Shown in pieces: positions 1 through 9,106 of a DNA stretch of 22,252 nucleotides (position 1 is its first letter; the number at the start of each line of letters is the position of its first letter). Under the pieces are notes generated by a model. That model was not told where the DNA came from. It ran no database searches and was given only the letters and a program-made list of their open reading frames with translations. Source of the DNA: Methylocystis sp. (lineage in GTDB: Bacteria; Pseudomonadota; Alphaproteobacteria; Rhizobiales; Beijerinckiaceae). The position numbers and the translations under genes were made by a program. Location of the stretch: contig JALRFG010000004.1 in NCBI GenBank assembly GCA_023253795.1, forward strand, positions 13,354-35,605. Reading direction: 5' to 3'.

Positions 1-2
1 AT

Positions 3-2498
3 TTGCTCGGCGATCCGCGCGGCTTCGGCGTATTCATCGCCTGCGTCGTGATCGGCGTCGCCGCCATTTCCGGGGTCTCCGGCCTGTCGCGGGCGCTGAC
101 CCAGGGGCTCGCCCGCGAGGGCCGCACGATTCTGGGCGGCGACGTATCCTTCAGCGTCGTGGCGCGTGAATTGCCGCCCGAGCAGCGCGCGTTTCTCGCC
201 GCGCGTGGGCGCCTCTCCGATATCGAACTGATGCGGGCCATGGCGCGCCGCGACGATGGCGAGGCGGCGATGGTCGAGATCAAGGCCGTCGATCCGGAAA
301 CCTATCCGGTCTTTGGCGTCGTCGAGTCGGAGCCGGCTCTGCCGCTCGCTGCGGCGCTTGCTGAACAGGATGGCGTCGCCGGCGCGCTGGTCGATCCGGC
401 CTTGTTCGCGCGGCTTGATCTCAAGCCGGGCGACAGCGTCGTCATCGGCAAACAACGCTTTCAGTTGCGCGCCGGCTTGCGCAACGAGCCCGACAAGCTC
501 GCCGGCGGGATCGGTTTCGGACCACGTGTGTTGATGTCGCGCGCCGCACTGGCGCAAACCGGGCTCGTGACGCCGGGCGCGGTCGTGCGCCATGTCACGC
601 GGGTGACCTTGACGCCTGACGTCAGCGACGCCGGGCTGAAGGATTTCATGACCGTCGCCAACGCCGCCTTTCCGCAGGCGGGCTGGGAGACGCGCAGCCG
701 CGATGCGGTGTCGCCGGCCTTTTCTCGCAATCTTGATCGCTTCGCGCAATTGCTGACTCTGGTCGCGCTGACGGCGCTGGTCGCCGGCGGCGCCGGCGTC
801 GCCAACGCCGTGCAGGGACTTGTCGAGCGCAAACGCGGACAATTCGCCGTGCTCAAAGCACTGGGCGCTTCCGGCCAACGGGTGTTCGCCATTGCGCTCA
901 TGCAGGTGTTGGCGGCGGCGAGCTTCGCCATTCTTCTCGGCCTTGCGCTTGGCGCGCTCATCCCGGGAGCGGCGGCCGGCGGATTGCGGGAGATCGCGCA
1001 ACTGCCGGTCGAAGCGACGCTCGACGGCGCCGGCGCGGCGACCGGCGCGCTTTATGGTTTGCTGGTCACGCTGATGTTCTCGCTCGCGCCGCTCGGACGG
1101 GTGCACGACATTCCGGTTGCGGCGCTACTGCGCGACGATCCGCACCCGACGCGGCTCTGGCGCCACCATATCGCCGCCGCTGTCGCGGGGCTGATGTTGG
1201 CGGGGTTGGTGATGGCGTCCGCCGCCGATCTGAGAATTGGCGTCGCCTATCTTGGCGCCGCCGTCGGCGCCGTGGCTGCGTTGCGGGGCGCCGCTTTTCT
1301 TGTGATGCGTCTTGCTCGCGCGCTTCCGCATCCACGCGATCCGCGCCTGCGGTTGGCGCTGGCCAATATATGGCGTCCCAAAAGTCTGACGCCGGCGTTG
1401 ATCGTCTCCATCGGACTGGTGCAAACTTTGCTGGTCGCGCTGGCGTTGGTCGAAGGCGCCGTGCATCGCGAACTGGCCCGCGCCGACGCCGGCGAAATTC
1501 CCAATTTCTTTTTCATGGACGTGCCAAAGAGCGAAGCGGACGCCTTCGGGCGCTTTCTCGCCGACATGGTTCCGGCGGCAAGCATTGTGCATGTGCCGAT
1601 GATGCGCGGGCGGATCGTTGCGGTGAAGGGCGTTCCGGTCGAGAAAATCGCGGTCGCCGATGACGCCAAATGGGCGCTCGACGGCGACCGGGGCGTCACG
1701 TTCTCGCCGACGCTGCCCGCCAATTCAAAACTCGCCGCCGGTGCCTGGTGGCCCGAGGATTATGTCGGTCCGCCGTTGGTGTCTCTGGAGCAAAAAGTGG
1801 CGGAGGGCGTTGGCGTCGCAGTCGGTGACGAAATCACCGTCAATGTGCTCGGACGGGAGATCGTCGCGACGGTGACGAATTTGCGCAAGCTCGACTGGCG
1901 CAGTTACGGCATCAATTTCATCATGGTGTTTTCGCCCAACGTCTTTCGCGCGGCGCCCTACGCCGAGCTCTTCACCATCGCCTATGGCGCCCCGGAAGGG
2001 CGCGATGCACTGGACACGCGTCTCGCCCGCGAGACCGCCGGGCGTTTTCCGCAGGTCGTCTCGATCCGGGTGCGTGAAGCGATCGCCGCGATCGACAAGA
2101 TCGCCAGCCAGCTCGCATTGGCGGCGCGCGCCGCCGCGGCGATCGCTATCGTCACTGCGATCCTGGCGTTGGCCAGCGCACTGGCCAGCGGACAGCGGGC
2201 GCGGCTTCACGATGCGGTGGTGCTGAAAACGCTGGGCGCGACGCGCGGCTGGTTACTTTTTGCCTATGGCGTCGAATTCGCGCTGACGGGAGTCGTCGCC
2301 TCAACCATCGCCGTGCTCGCGGGCGCGGGCGCGGCCTATGGCGTCACGACCTATCTGATGAAAATCGATTTCGTGTTTCCCGCGACGACGGTCGCCGCCA
2401 TCTCTTTTGCGACGCTTGCGATCACGATCGGCCTCGGCCTCCTTGGCACATGGAGCGTGTTGTCGCGCCGCCCGGGGCCGGAATTGCGCGAGTTGTGA
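3..2498 (+). CDS. ABC transporter permease, FtsX/YbbP family (5' end outside window)
   Basis: The 831 visible residues are the membrane subunit of a YbbA-YbbP type ABC exporter of the inner membrane, a family associated with lipid or envelope export or mechanotransmission; the substrate is unknown. Two FtsX-type permease modules are visible, one near residues 248-380 and one near 709-825. Each has a hydrophobic helix followed by the cytoplasmic coupling motif, seen as KALGASGQRV (about 285) and KTLGATRGWL (about 741). A first transmembrane helix (FGVFIACVVIGVAAISG) opens the visible sequence, and large periplasmic MacB-like regions lie between the modules. The reading frame is open to the window edge, and the first codon available (TTG) sits only about six residues before the first helix, so the true start is probably slightly upstream and few residues are missing. 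The ATPase partner (ybbA-like) would be expected upstream, outside the window. No terminator was seen after the stop. Confidence 0.88.
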   Translation: MLGDPRGFGVFIACVVIGVAAISGVSGLSRALTQGLAREGRTILGGDVSFSVVARELPPEQRAFLAARGRLSDIELMRAMARRDDGEAAMVEIKAVDPETYPVFGVVESEPALPLAAALAEQDGVAGALVDPALFARLDLKPGDSVVIGKQRFQLRAGLRNEPDKLAGGIGFGPRVLMSRAALAQTGLVTPGAVVRHVTRVTLTPDVSDAGLKDFMTVANAAFPQAGWETRSRDAVSPAFSRNLDRFAQLLTLVALTALVAGGAGVANAVQGLVERKRGQFAVLKALGASGQRVFAIALMQVLAAASFAILLGLALGALIPGAAAGGLREIAQLPVEATLDGAGAATGALYGLLVTLMFSLAPLGRVHDIPVAALLRDDPHPTRLWRHHIAAAVAGLMLAGLVMASAADLRIGVAYLGAAVGAVAALRGAAFLVMRLARALPHPRDPRLRLALANIWRPKSLTPALIVSIGLVQTLLVALALVEGAVHRELARADAGEIPNFFFMDVPKSEADAFGRFLADMVPAASIVHVPMMRGRIVAVKGVPVEKIAVADDAKWALDGDRGVTFSPTLPANSKLAAGAWWPEDYVGPPLVSLEQKVAEGVGVAVGDEITVNVLGREIVATVTNLRKLDWRSYGINFIMVFSPNVFRAAPYAELFTIAYGAPEGRDALDTRLARETAGRFPQVVSIRVREAIAAIDKIASQLALAARAAAAIAIVTAILALASALASGQRARLHDAVVLKTLGATRGWLLFAYGVEFALTGVVASTIAVLAGAGAAYGVTTYLMKIDFVFPATTVAAISFATLAITIGLGLLGTWSVLSRRPGPELREL

Positions 2499-2503
2499 AG
2501 AAC

Positions 2504-2674
2504 CTAGCGTCCGCCCAGTTCGGACAGGCGCTCGTCGCAGTGTTTGATTTCGGCGGCGCTAGCCGAAAAGTAAGAAATTTCGCACAAGGCCTGGTATCGG
2601 CTGGCGACCAGCATCGACCATGCGCCAAAGCCGCAAGAGGCCATTGCGGCGCAGACAAGAAGAACTCTTTTCAT
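2504..2674 (-). CDS. Small secreted or membrane-anchored hypothetical protein (56 aa)
   Basis: I do not recognise this protein. The ATG at 2674 begins MKRVLLVCAAMASCGFGAWS, a charged start followed by a hydrophobic stretch like a signal peptide or a single membrane anchor. A short polar tail with cysteines at residues 31 and 46 follows. An AGAGG ribosome-binding site lies five bases before the start. The frame stays open further upstream, but the upstream part is arginine and proline rich and looks non-coding, so I prefer this internal start. An in-frame ATG at 2701 is an alternative. The gene is antisense to nothing and fills an otherwise empty gap between two plus-strand genes, which favours reality. 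It could still be a chance frame. Confidence 0.45.
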   Translation of the reverse strand: MKRVLLVCAAMASCGFGAWSMLVASRYQALCEISYFSASAAEIKHCDERLSELGGR

Positions 2675-2892
2675 GACGGCCTCTGTGTTTTTGATGTTCA
2701 TGACATAGGGGGCGGCGCCGTTCCGGCAAGCTTGAAACCCGGGCGATCGGATAAAACATAGAGGGAGCATCGCTTCCGGAGTGCGGTTGCCGAGCGCGGG
2801 GCGGGGCCTTATGGTCGCCCGGCCGCGCAGGGCGCTGGCGCATTTCCTTAAACAAACGCCCGCTTTCGGGCTCAAGCCGAGGATAGCCGCTC

Positions 2893-3546
2893 ATGTCGAA
2901 CCTTCCCGACGAAAAGTCGCCGGAGCTCGCCCGAGGAGAAGGTGGCGCGCAGGCCGATAACTCCTGGCTCACCGCGCTGGAAGAAGGGATCGACGAGGTC
3001 AAGACTCAGTCGCCCGGCATTCTGTTTCTCGACGTTCTGAAAATCGATCTTCCCTACATCGTCATGCTGTCGATGGCGGTGTTCGGCATTGGCCTCGTCA
3101 CCTTCACCGGCGAGCCTTCTGGCATCTATTGGGAATTGCTCACGCCGGTCTATTGCGGCCTGTGCATCTATGTCGGCTGGCGCCATGCGCCGACAAGGGA
3201 CGAGCGCTTCAAGCTGATCTGGACGCAGATCCTGCATTGGGCGGCGTTTCTCGCCGCGATGGGGCTGATTTATTCGCCGACCATGCGCAGCCTCGTCGAC
3301 GTTAACGCTACCGGCCTTAATCTGATGGTGTTGCTGGCGTTGGCGACCTTTGTCGCCGGCGTTCACGCGGAGGCCTGGCAAATCTGTGTTGTCGGTCTGA
3401 TCCTTGCGATGTTCGTGCCGGCGGTGGCGCTGATCCAGCGCACGTCGCTGTTCATCATTGTTGCGCTGCTTGGCATTCTTTTCATCATGGCCAGCCTCTG
3501 GCTGACGACCCACAGCGAGCGACGCAGGGCGCAAGCGAGCCAATAA
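2893..3546 (+). CDS. Multi-pass membrane protein of unknown function (217 aa)
   Basis: The protein has a polar N-terminal tail (residues 1-50) and then about six hydrophobic segments, roughly at 53-71, 79-96, 112-128, 140-158, 162-181 and 184-204, ending in a short Arg/Gln-rich cytoplasmic tail. It is probably an inner-membrane protein, and I recognise no family motif or catalytic residues. The ATG is preceded by GAGGA about ten bases upstream (GCCGAGGATAGCCGCTC), an acceptable site. The gene stands alone: the previous plus-strand gene ends about 390 bases before, and a strong bidirectional terminator follows 30 bases after the stop. Confidence 0.8.
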   Translation: MSNLPDEKSPELARGEGGAQADNSWLTALEEGIDEVKTQSPGILFLDVLKIDLPYIVMLSMAVFGIGLVTFTGEPSGIYWELLTPVYCGLCIYVGWRHAPTRDERFKLIWTQILHWAAFLAAMGLIYSPTMRSLVDVNATGLNLMVLLALATFVAGVHAEAWQICVVGLILAMFVPAVALIQRTSLFIIVALLGILFIMASLWLTTHSERRRAQASQ

Positions 3547-3576
3547 GGCGACGCAAAAGCAACCCGCACAAAAAAA

Positions 3577-3611
3577 GAAAAACGGCGCCGGTCACCCGGC
3601 GCCGTTTTTCT
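3577..3611. terminator. Bidirectional intrinsic terminator
   Basis: A perfect GC-rich stem AACGGCGCCGG (3581-3591) pairs with CCGGCGCCGTT (3596-3606) around a TCAC loop. It is flanked by an A-run on the left and a T-run on the right, so it can terminate both the plus-strand membrane-protein gene ending at 3546 and the minus-strand DUF1269 gene ending at 3634. Confidence 0.9.
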
Positions 3612-3633
3612 TTGAGATTCAGCGTGTGCGGCT

Positions 3634-4128
3634 TCAGGCCGACGGCTGTGCGGCGAGCGCCGCGCGGATCGCATCGTCTTTCGACTTTTCGAATGAAGTG
3701 CGCAAAACCGTTCCGCCAACGCCCTTCAGACCGTCGAGCACCTTGTCGGTGGTCATTTTCCGCACCAGCAAAAACAGCGCGGCGCCACGCGGCGGCACGG
3801 CCTCGGCGACATCCTTCATGAATTTATCGTCGATGCCGAAATCGGTCAGCGCGCCGGAAACGGCACCCGAGGCGGCCCCCAGCGCGGCGCCGGCGAGCGG
3901 CATCATGAAAACCATGCCGATCAACGCGCCCCAGAAAGCGCCGGACACGCCGCCGATCGCTGTGGTGTTGAAGAGCTGGTTGAGCTTGATCGAACCGTCT
4001 TCGCCCTTGACCGCGACAACCGCATCGCCGAGTTCAATCAGATATTCTTTTTGCATCGTGAGAATCTTCTGGCGGACCGCCTCGGCTTTCTCCTCGGATG
4101 AAAATGCAATTACGAGCAAATCATTCAT
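3634..4128 (-). CDS. DUF1269 family membrane protein (164 aa)
   Basis: The protein begins MNDLLVIAFSSEEKAEAVRQ, the beta-strand/helix opening of the DUF1269 family, with LGDAVVAVKGEDG at about residues 33-45. A glycine/alanine-rich hydrophobic hairpin follows (residues 57-95, GGVSGAFWGALIGMVFMMPL and onward). A second soluble half (about 100-160) contains PPRGAALFLLV, a family signature. The length matches the family. Members are small membrane-associated proteins of unknown biochemical role, often linked to stress or envelope genes. The start is supported by AAGGAGG eight bases upstream. The gene is monocistronic, sharing a terminator with the convergent plus-strand gene. Confidence 0.85.
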   Translation of the reverse strand: MNDLLVIAFSSEEKAEAVRQKILTMQKEYLIELGDAVVAVKGEDGSIKLNQLFNTTAIGGVSGAFWGALIGMVFMMPLAGAALGAASGAVSGALTDFGIDDKFMKDVAEAVPPRGAALFLLVRKMTTDKVLDGLKGVGGTVLRTSFEKSKDDAIRAALAAQPSA

Positions 4129-4213
4129 GTGCGCCTCCTTCGGGCAAAATTATTCAGCGCCCATCACATAGGCTTCTTGGCGTCAAAAGCAAACGTCCCG
4201 ATAATCGCTGCCG

Positions 4214-4245
4214 CGATTGATCAACGTTTGTGCGTGGATCAATCG
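4214..4245. promoter_or_regulatory. Nine-base inverted repeat, possible operator or weak terminator
   Basis: CGATTGATC (4214-4222) is perfectly repeated in inverse as GATCAATCG (4237-4245), with 14 bases between. It sits in the 144-base gap between the permease stop and the DUF1269 start, both on the minus strand. No T-run follows, so an operator upstream of the DUF1269 gene is as likely as a terminator. Confidence 0.3.
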
Positions 4246-4272
4246 TGGGGCGGCGCGGATATCGTATGGGCG

Positions 4273-5655
4273 TTAGAGAGCGGTTGGCGGCGCATTGTCC
4301 GGGTTGCGCTGACCGGGCGTCAGCCTGTACGCCATCGCGATCAGCGCCAGCAACAGCATGCCGATCAGCACCGGCGTGCGCGTATTGGGCGCACTGATCA
4401 AAATGACGATCACGCCAATCAGAAAAGCGGCGGCCACAAGGCTCGACAAGGGCCAGAAAGGCGCTTCGAAATGCGGCGCGTCGCCTGTTTCCTTCATGCG
4501 GCGACGGAAGCGCATGTGGGTGTAGAGAATGCCCAGCCAGATCAGAATGCCGATGAACGTCACCGCAGCGGTGAGATATTCAAAGGCCTCGGAAGGCGTG
4601 AAATAGTTCAGACCGGCGCCCAGAAACAGAAAGGCGACGGTCATCAGCATCGCGCGCATCGGAATGCCGTTGGCGGCGATCACGCCGAACCATGTCGGCG
4701 CCTGATGCGCCTGCGCGAGCGTATGCAGAATGCGGCCGCTGCTGAAGATGCCGCCATTGCAGGAAGAAAGCGCGGCGGTCACGACAACGAAATTGACGAT
4801 GCCGGCGGCTTTATCGAGCCCCATACGCTGGAAGACCTGCACGAAGGGGCTGCCATCAACGCCAATGCGATTCCACGGGAAAATCGCCAGAATGACAAAC
4901 AGCGCGCCGACATAAAAAATGATGATCCGCCAGACGAATGAATTGATCGCCATAGGGATGGTGGATTGCGGATTTTCAGCTTCGCCGGCGGCGATGCCGA
5001 TCATCTCCACGCCGACATAGGCGTAGACGACCATCTGCATGGAAAGCAGACAGCCGGCGACGCCGGCAGGAAAGAAGCCGCCAATCTGCGTGAGATTGGA
5101 AAGGCCGACCGGTTTCCATTCGCCCGGAAATCCGAGCGTAATCACGAACAGGCCCAGCGCAATCATGATCAGGATCGCGGCGACCTTGATCAACGCGAAC
5201 CAGAATTCAAATTCGCCAAACACGCGGGCGGTGAACAGATTCACCGTTCCCATGATCGCAATGGCGGAGAATGCCCATAGCCATTGGCTGGAGCCGGGGA
5301 ACCAGTATTGCATGTAGATGCCAACCGCCGTGACTTCGGCGATGGCGATGATCGTCCAATAGAACCAGTATCCCCATCCCACGAGATAGCCCATGAAGGG
5401 GCTGACATAATGTGTGGCGTAGGCGGCGAAGGAGCCGGTGACGGGATGATGCACCGCCATCTCTCCCAGCGCCCGCAGAATGAAGAATGTCATCACGCCG
5501 GCGACGAGATAGGCCAGCAGGATGGAAGGCCCCGCCAGCTTGATGGCGGAGGCGGAGCCAAGAAAAAGGCCGACGCCAATCGTTGAGCCCAACGCCAGCA
5601 GGCGCATTTGTCGAACGCCAAGACTGCGCTTGAAGCCCTCAGGATTTGTATGCAT
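4273..5655 (-). CDS. Amino acid permease, APC superfamily AAT family
   Basis: This 460-residue protein is a secondary amino acid:proton symporter of the inner membrane, related to ProY, CycA, GabP and AnsP. The sequence shows about 12 hydrophobic segments. The conserved first-helix motif GSTIGVGLFLGSASAIKLAG (residues 23-42) carries the substrate-binding GxGLFxGS pattern, followed by LGEM and PVTGSFAAYATHYVSP. A conserved acidic segment (IAAGEAENPQSTIP) appears near residue 225. The exact substrate cannot be read from the sequence. The ATG start has GAGAGA about seven bases upstream. The gene lies 70 bases downstream of the porin gene on the same strand, so the two could form an envelope uptake pair, an outer-membrane porin and an inner-membrane permease. 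That pairing is inference. Confidence 0.9.
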   Translation of the reverse strand: MHTNPEGFKRSLGVRQMRLLALGSTIGVGLFLGSASAIKLAGPSILLAYLVAGVMTFFILRALGEMAVHHPVTGSFAAYATHYVSPFMGYLVGWGYWFYWTIIAIAEVTAVGIYMQYWFPGSSQWLWAFSAIAIMGTVNLFTARVFGEFEFWFALIKVAAILIMIALGLFVITLGFPGEWKPVGLSNLTQIGGFFPAGVAGCLLSMQMVVYAYVGVEMIGIAAGEAENPQSTIPMAINSFVWRIIIFYVGALFVILAIFPWNRIGVDGSPFVQVFQRMGLDKAAGIVNFVVVTAALSSCNGGIFSSGRILHTLAQAHQAPTWFGVIAANGIPMRAMLMTVAFLFLGAGLNYFTPSEAFEYLTAAVTFIGILIWLGILYTHMRFRRRMKETGDAPHFEAPFWPLSSLVAAAFLIGVIVILISAPNTRTPVLIGMLLLALIAMAYRLTPGQRNPDNAPPTAL

Positions 5656-5725
5656 GGCGTCTCTCTTGATTGCGTGTCGTTATCGACATGAGGTGCGGAA
5701 TTTTTGTGAAAAACTCAAGCTGCGG

Positions 5726-7429
5726 CTAAAGCAGCGTAAACGGCAGAATAATGTCCATATTGATCAGCCCCTGTGAGGCGCTCATGCCGTTTTTATTGAA
5801 AAACGGCGTCACGCCGTTGACCGCCTGATCCCAGCGCAGCTCGGGACGAAACATCAGGCCCGAAAGATAAGGGGTGTTCTCCGGCAATTTTGGCGTGATC
5901 GTCGCGCCAAGGGTCAGGGCGAGATAGCTCGTGCCCGTATAGGCCGTTCCTGTCTGCGTGGCTGTTCCTGCGGGCGTCCAGCCGCCCGGCAAATTAGTGT
6001 TGTTTCGATTGATGATCGACGGATCCCAAAATCCATGCTGTGCGTTGGCGTTGCCATAATAGCCGGGATAGCCGCTCACAAAGAAGTTGTTCGCATCGCG
6101 AAAATACTCAAGTCGCGCTTTCACCAGCCAGACGTCGTCCAGCTTGTAGGAGACATTCTGTGCAACGCCATAGGCCGTTACGCCCATCGGGCGTGCGGGC
6201 GCAGTGCCAAAGAAAGAGCCGTTGGCCGGGTTCTGCGCGCCGAGCGCCGCATTTGCCGCTGTCCAGCTTTTGTAGGGAAAGCCAAATGTCGAAGGATTCC
6301 ATCCCGTGTCGACCATGAAGCTGATGTCTGTGATATAAAATAAATTTTCCGCAGCTTTCCAGGTGGTGGTGAGATTGTTCCACGACCGGATGGCTGAATT
6401 AACGGCGCAGGCGCATTGCGACGGCGTTCCCCATGCGCTCATTGTCGCCGTCGCCGGCCATCCTGGCGCTGTCGCATAGGGCCAGCCGCCCGGCAACCAC
6501 GGGGTGGCGTCGTTCACGAATCCGGTCGGCCATCCTGCGCCATATTTGTCTGTCTGCTTGGCGTTTTCGGGGCCTGTCGTGGTGATCGCCATAATGACGA
6601 GATCGCCATCGAAAAAGTTAAAGCCAAAACCGCCATGGAAATCGACCGCGTGATTGTTGTCGCCCGGCCAGCCGACAAACATATTATTGCCGCTGATCAC
6701 GCCGGTATAAATATCCAGCCAGCTTTTGGCGTGATTGGTGACCATGACGCCCGTGTCCAAAAACGGACCAAAGTTGAACATATAGGCATGGCTGTAAAAC
6801 AGATTGTCTTTGGCGATGATGAGTTCGGCGCCATTCAGCGTGACGAATTGACCAACCTTAACGTCGACGCCGCCTTCCGTCAGCGGGCTTTTGACCGGTA
6901 TGTGCATCAGGGCGTGGGCTTCAATCAACCCAACTTGCGTGCGCGATGGAATCAGGTAATCCAGCTGACCCATGTAATGATTATAGCGAACGTCTTCGCC
7001 GATCATTCCTTGCAGTTTAAATCCATAATCGAATGTTTCTTCTTTCGGCGTCAGCGGCCTTTGGGCGGTCAGAACGCCAGAATTAAAGATCGGCGTGTTG
7101 GCGCGATCCGTGTAGAGCTGTCCCCAGTTCAGGCCGTTGAACGGCATGGCTGGATTAATCGCGATGCCGCCTTCGGCGAATCCATCCACCGCGATCGATT
7201 GCGTCCAGGATTCCGTGTCAGGCGTCGCCGGCGCATCGCCTGCACCGGCCTGCGTCTCGACGCGCACATTGTCCGTCGGCGCGCCGAGCATGCTTCTCTT
7301 TTCATCATCGGCTTGCTGAGCCTGGCTGACGTTTCCGGAAAAGAGATACAGCAGCGCGCCCAGACATAGCGATGCGCCGCGCCGCCACGTGACAGCGCCG
7401 AACATGGTATGGCTGCGCGTAATATCCAT
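5726..7429 (-). CDS. Outer-membrane beta-barrel porin, BBP2/OmpL-like
   Basis: The predicted product has 567 residues, from an ATG at 7429. A signal peptide ends at about SQA-QQ (residues 36-38) after the hydrophobic run LCLGALLYLF. The mature part is rich in aromatic and glycine residues with alternating hydrophobicity, and shows motifs usual for the beta-barrel porin-2 family: FAEGGIAINP, NWGQLYTDRANTPIFN, the long-strand pair around RTQVGLIEAHALMHIPVK, and FRPELRWDQA near the end. The last residues (IILPFTLL) form a terminal strand. These proteins form outer-membrane channels; the substrate is unknown. The frame extends to a TTG at 7519, but those extra 30 residues are Arg/Gln-rich and precede the signal peptide, so I rejected them. 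The Shine-Dalgarno sequence is weak. Confidence 0.85.
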   Translation of the reverse strand: MDITRSHTMFGAVTWRRGASLCLGALLYLFSGNVSQAQQADDEKRSMLGAPTDNVRVETQAGAGDAPATPDTESWTQSIAVDGFAEGGIAINPAMPFNGLNWGQLYTDRANTPIFNSGVLTAQRPLTPKEETFDYGFKLQGMIGEDVRYNHYMGQLDYLIPSRTQVGLIEAHALMHIPVKSPLTEGGVDVKVGQFVTLNGAELIIAKDNLFYSHAYMFNFGPFLDTGVMVTNHAKSWLDIYTGVISGNNMFVGWPGDNNHAVDFHGGFGFNFFDGDLVIMAITTTGPENAKQTDKYGAGWPTGFVNDATPWLPGGWPYATAPGWPATATMSAWGTPSQCACAVNSAIRSWNNLTTTWKAAENLFYITDISFMVDTGWNPSTFGFPYKSWTAANAALGAQNPANGSFFGTAPARPMGVTAYGVAQNVSYKLDDVWLVKARLEYFRDANNFFVSGYPGYYGNANAQHGFWDPSIINRNNTNLPGGWTPAGTATQTGTAYTGTSYLALTLGATITPKLPENTPYLSGLMFRPELRWDQAVNGVTPFFNKNGMSASQGLINMDIILPFTLL

Positions 7430-7818
7430 CACTGGCCTGAAGCGACTTTGTCGCCTGCGTTGGCTCGCTTGAGCGGCCAATTTATGTGATGTCGCGCAGG
7501 CATAAGGATTCCATGTCAAAACACGCCCGAAGCCAATATTGCGGCTCAGGCTAGTCTCGCCTAGCTTAATTTTAAGGCAAATGTAGGGCTAACAATCACT
7601 TACGCGTGTGTTGAAGCGTTCGGATACAGCAGGCGCCGCCCTTGAAGGCCTTGCTCAGGGGGGCGAGAAGCGATGAACAGGCCTGCGCTGATGTTGACGT
7701 TTCCAGGATCGCCATCTCAGACGTGTTTTCAATCATGCCAGCCGATCATGTCGGGCGAACGTTGACCGATGATCTTTTGGCGTCAATAAATCGAAAACAG
7801 AGACTTCCGGGGGACGGC
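7430..7818. other. Divergent intergenic region, no gene seen
   Basis: This 389-base gap separates the minus-strand porin from a plus-strand small envelope protein, so it must hold both promoters. It is more AT-rich than its surroundings, especially at 7540-7620. I could not fit a convincing -35/-10 pair on either strand. The frames that run into it from both sides begin with TTG codons and look like upstream extensions rather than coding sequence. Confidence 0.5.
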
Positions 7819-8469
7819 ATGAGAATAGCGATCATCCTTTTTGTTCTGATCGCCGCAGGTGCGGGCTATATGATTTTTGGCGGCGATAAGTCTCCGGAAA
7901 GCGCTTCTACGGGCGTCGGCGGCCGGATCAAAAATGCGGCGACGAGCGTGCTGGTTCGCGAAATCGAAAATCCGGAATGTCTGAAGCTGCTCAACAACAT
8001 CAAGAGCAAGACATCGGCCACCGTTCAGAAGATTTCTCCGGCCGGTCATGAAATCTTGCTGGATCATGTCGCGACAAAATCAACAATCTCGCTGGATTGT
8101 TCGACGCCATCAAAGATGTCTATGACTTTCATTTCGAAAGATTCGTCGCCAACCGATGAGTGGTTCAAGATGATCGGCGACTCCAGCGATGCGCTCGTGG
8201 GCAAGGAGCCCGCTTTGATTATCGCAGAGGCAAAGAAATGCCTTGCCGTCGCCCAGAAGGACCCCACAACTTCGGCGCAGGAAGAAGTTTCAGGGATCGA
8301 TGTGGATTGCGCTTTGCCGGAAAGCGACGAGTCAGGCTTCCTTATCGCGGTTATGGCGGCGGATCCGTCTGCGGCGGTTGCAAAGCCGCCAGTCGTTAAA
8401 GCGCCCGAGAGCAAACCAAAAGCAAAAGAAAGCGCTCACCCGGTAAACAGCGGCAAGCATCATAAGTAA
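7819..8469 (+). CDS. Hypothetical membrane-anchored protein (216 aa)
   Basis: I do not recognise a family. From the ATG at 7819, preceded by GGGGGACGGC, the protein starts with MRIAIILFVLIAAGAGYMIF, a single hydrophobic anchor or uncleaved signal. A soluble region follows with four cysteines (ENPECLKLL, LDCSTP, AKKCLAV, DVDCALP), likely exported and disulfide-bonded, and the protein ends in a Pro/Lys/Ala-rich tail with final HHK. The upstream frame to a TTG at 7642 lacks coding character. A minus-strand terminator hairpin just after the stop belongs to the convergent gene, although its stem could help end this transcript too. Confidence 0.7.
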   Translation: MRIAIILFVLIAAGAGYMIFGGDKSPESASTGVGGRIKNAATSVLVREIENPECLKLLNNIKSKTSATVQKISPAGHEILLDHVATKSTISLDCSTPSKMSMTFISKDSSPTDEWFKMIGDSSDALVGKEPALIIAEAKKCLAVAQKDPTTSAQEEVSGIDVDCALPESDESGFLIAVMAADPSAAVAKPPVVKAPESKPKAKESAHPVNSGKHHK

Positions 8470-8507
8470 GAAGCGTTGATGACGCCTGCTTGAAAAAGGT
8501 GAGTGTT

Positions 8508-8545
8508 AAAAAAATTAAGGGGCGCACATTTTTTATGTGCGCCCC
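8508..8545 (-). terminator. Intrinsic terminator of the first L,D-transpeptidase gene
   Basis: An 11-base perfect stem, GGGGCGCACAT (8519-8529) with ATGTGCGCCCC (8535-8545), has a T-only loop on the plus strand. Read on the minus strand, the stem is followed by TTAATTTTTTT, a proper U-tract, 43 bases past the stop of the minus-strand gene. The plus-strand side has no T-run. Confidence 0.85.
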
Positions 8546-8587
8546 GTTAAGAATGATGCGGCTAACTTAAATTCAGCCGATCGTTTT

Positions 8588-9106
8588 TTAGTATACCATC
8601 TGCACCAGCGTTCCGACCTGAACGCGATTGAACAGATCAATCACATCTTCATTGCGCATGCGAATGCAGCCATAAGAAGCGGCGGTGCCAATCGAGCCAC
8701 GCATTTTGTTGGTCGTGCCATGAATCGCGACCTGATCCTGCTCAAGCGTCAGCGCGCGCGCGCCCATTGGATTGCGCGGCGAGCCGCCGGGAATAAAGCT
8801 GGGCAGTTCCGGATGATCCGCGGCGACCTCCGCCGGCGGGGACCAGTCGGGGTTTTCGAATTTTGCGGCGATATAGGTCGTGCCGAACCATTCCTTGCCG
8901 GCCTTGGGCACGGCGATGGGATAGCGAATAACGCGTCCGTCATCATAAACAAGCATCAACTGCCGGTTCCGGGCGTTGATGACGATTTTTTGGGAGGGGG
9001 TGGAAAGGTCGAAAAGATCTAATTCTTCCGCCTTTACCGAGCTTGTCATTGCGATAGCAAAAACGACGGCAATCAAGCCGAGGGATTTTTTGATCACGGC
9101 GGTCAC
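8588..9106 (-). CDS. L,D-transpeptidase, YkuD family (first of three)
   Basis: This is a periplasmic peptidoglycan cross-linking or remodelling enzyme that forms 3-3 links, or tethers proteins, by a cysteine acyl-enzyme. The 172-residue protein has a signal peptide (hydrophobic 8-20, cleavage near VKA-EE) and a YkuD domain from about residue 38 to the end. The catalytic block runs from H129 (AIHGT) to C147 in SYGCIRM; the usual SHGC histidine is tyrosine here. The segment SPRNPMGARALTL (109-121) is typical of the rhizobial subfamily. The start is GTG with a weak ribosome-binding site, and a GTG three codons later is possible. It is a paralogue of the enzyme at 12922, which shares the PDW.PP and NPMGARAL patterns. 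Confidence 0.92.
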   Translation of the reverse strand: MTAVIKKSLGLIAVVFAIAMTSSVKAEELDLFDLSTPSQKIVINARNRQLMLVYDDGRVIRYPIAVPKAGKEWFGTTYIAAKFENPDWSPPAEVAADHPELPSFIPGGSPRNPMGARALTLEQDQVAIHGTTNKMRGSIGTAASYGCIRMRNEDVIDLFNRVQVGTLVQMVY

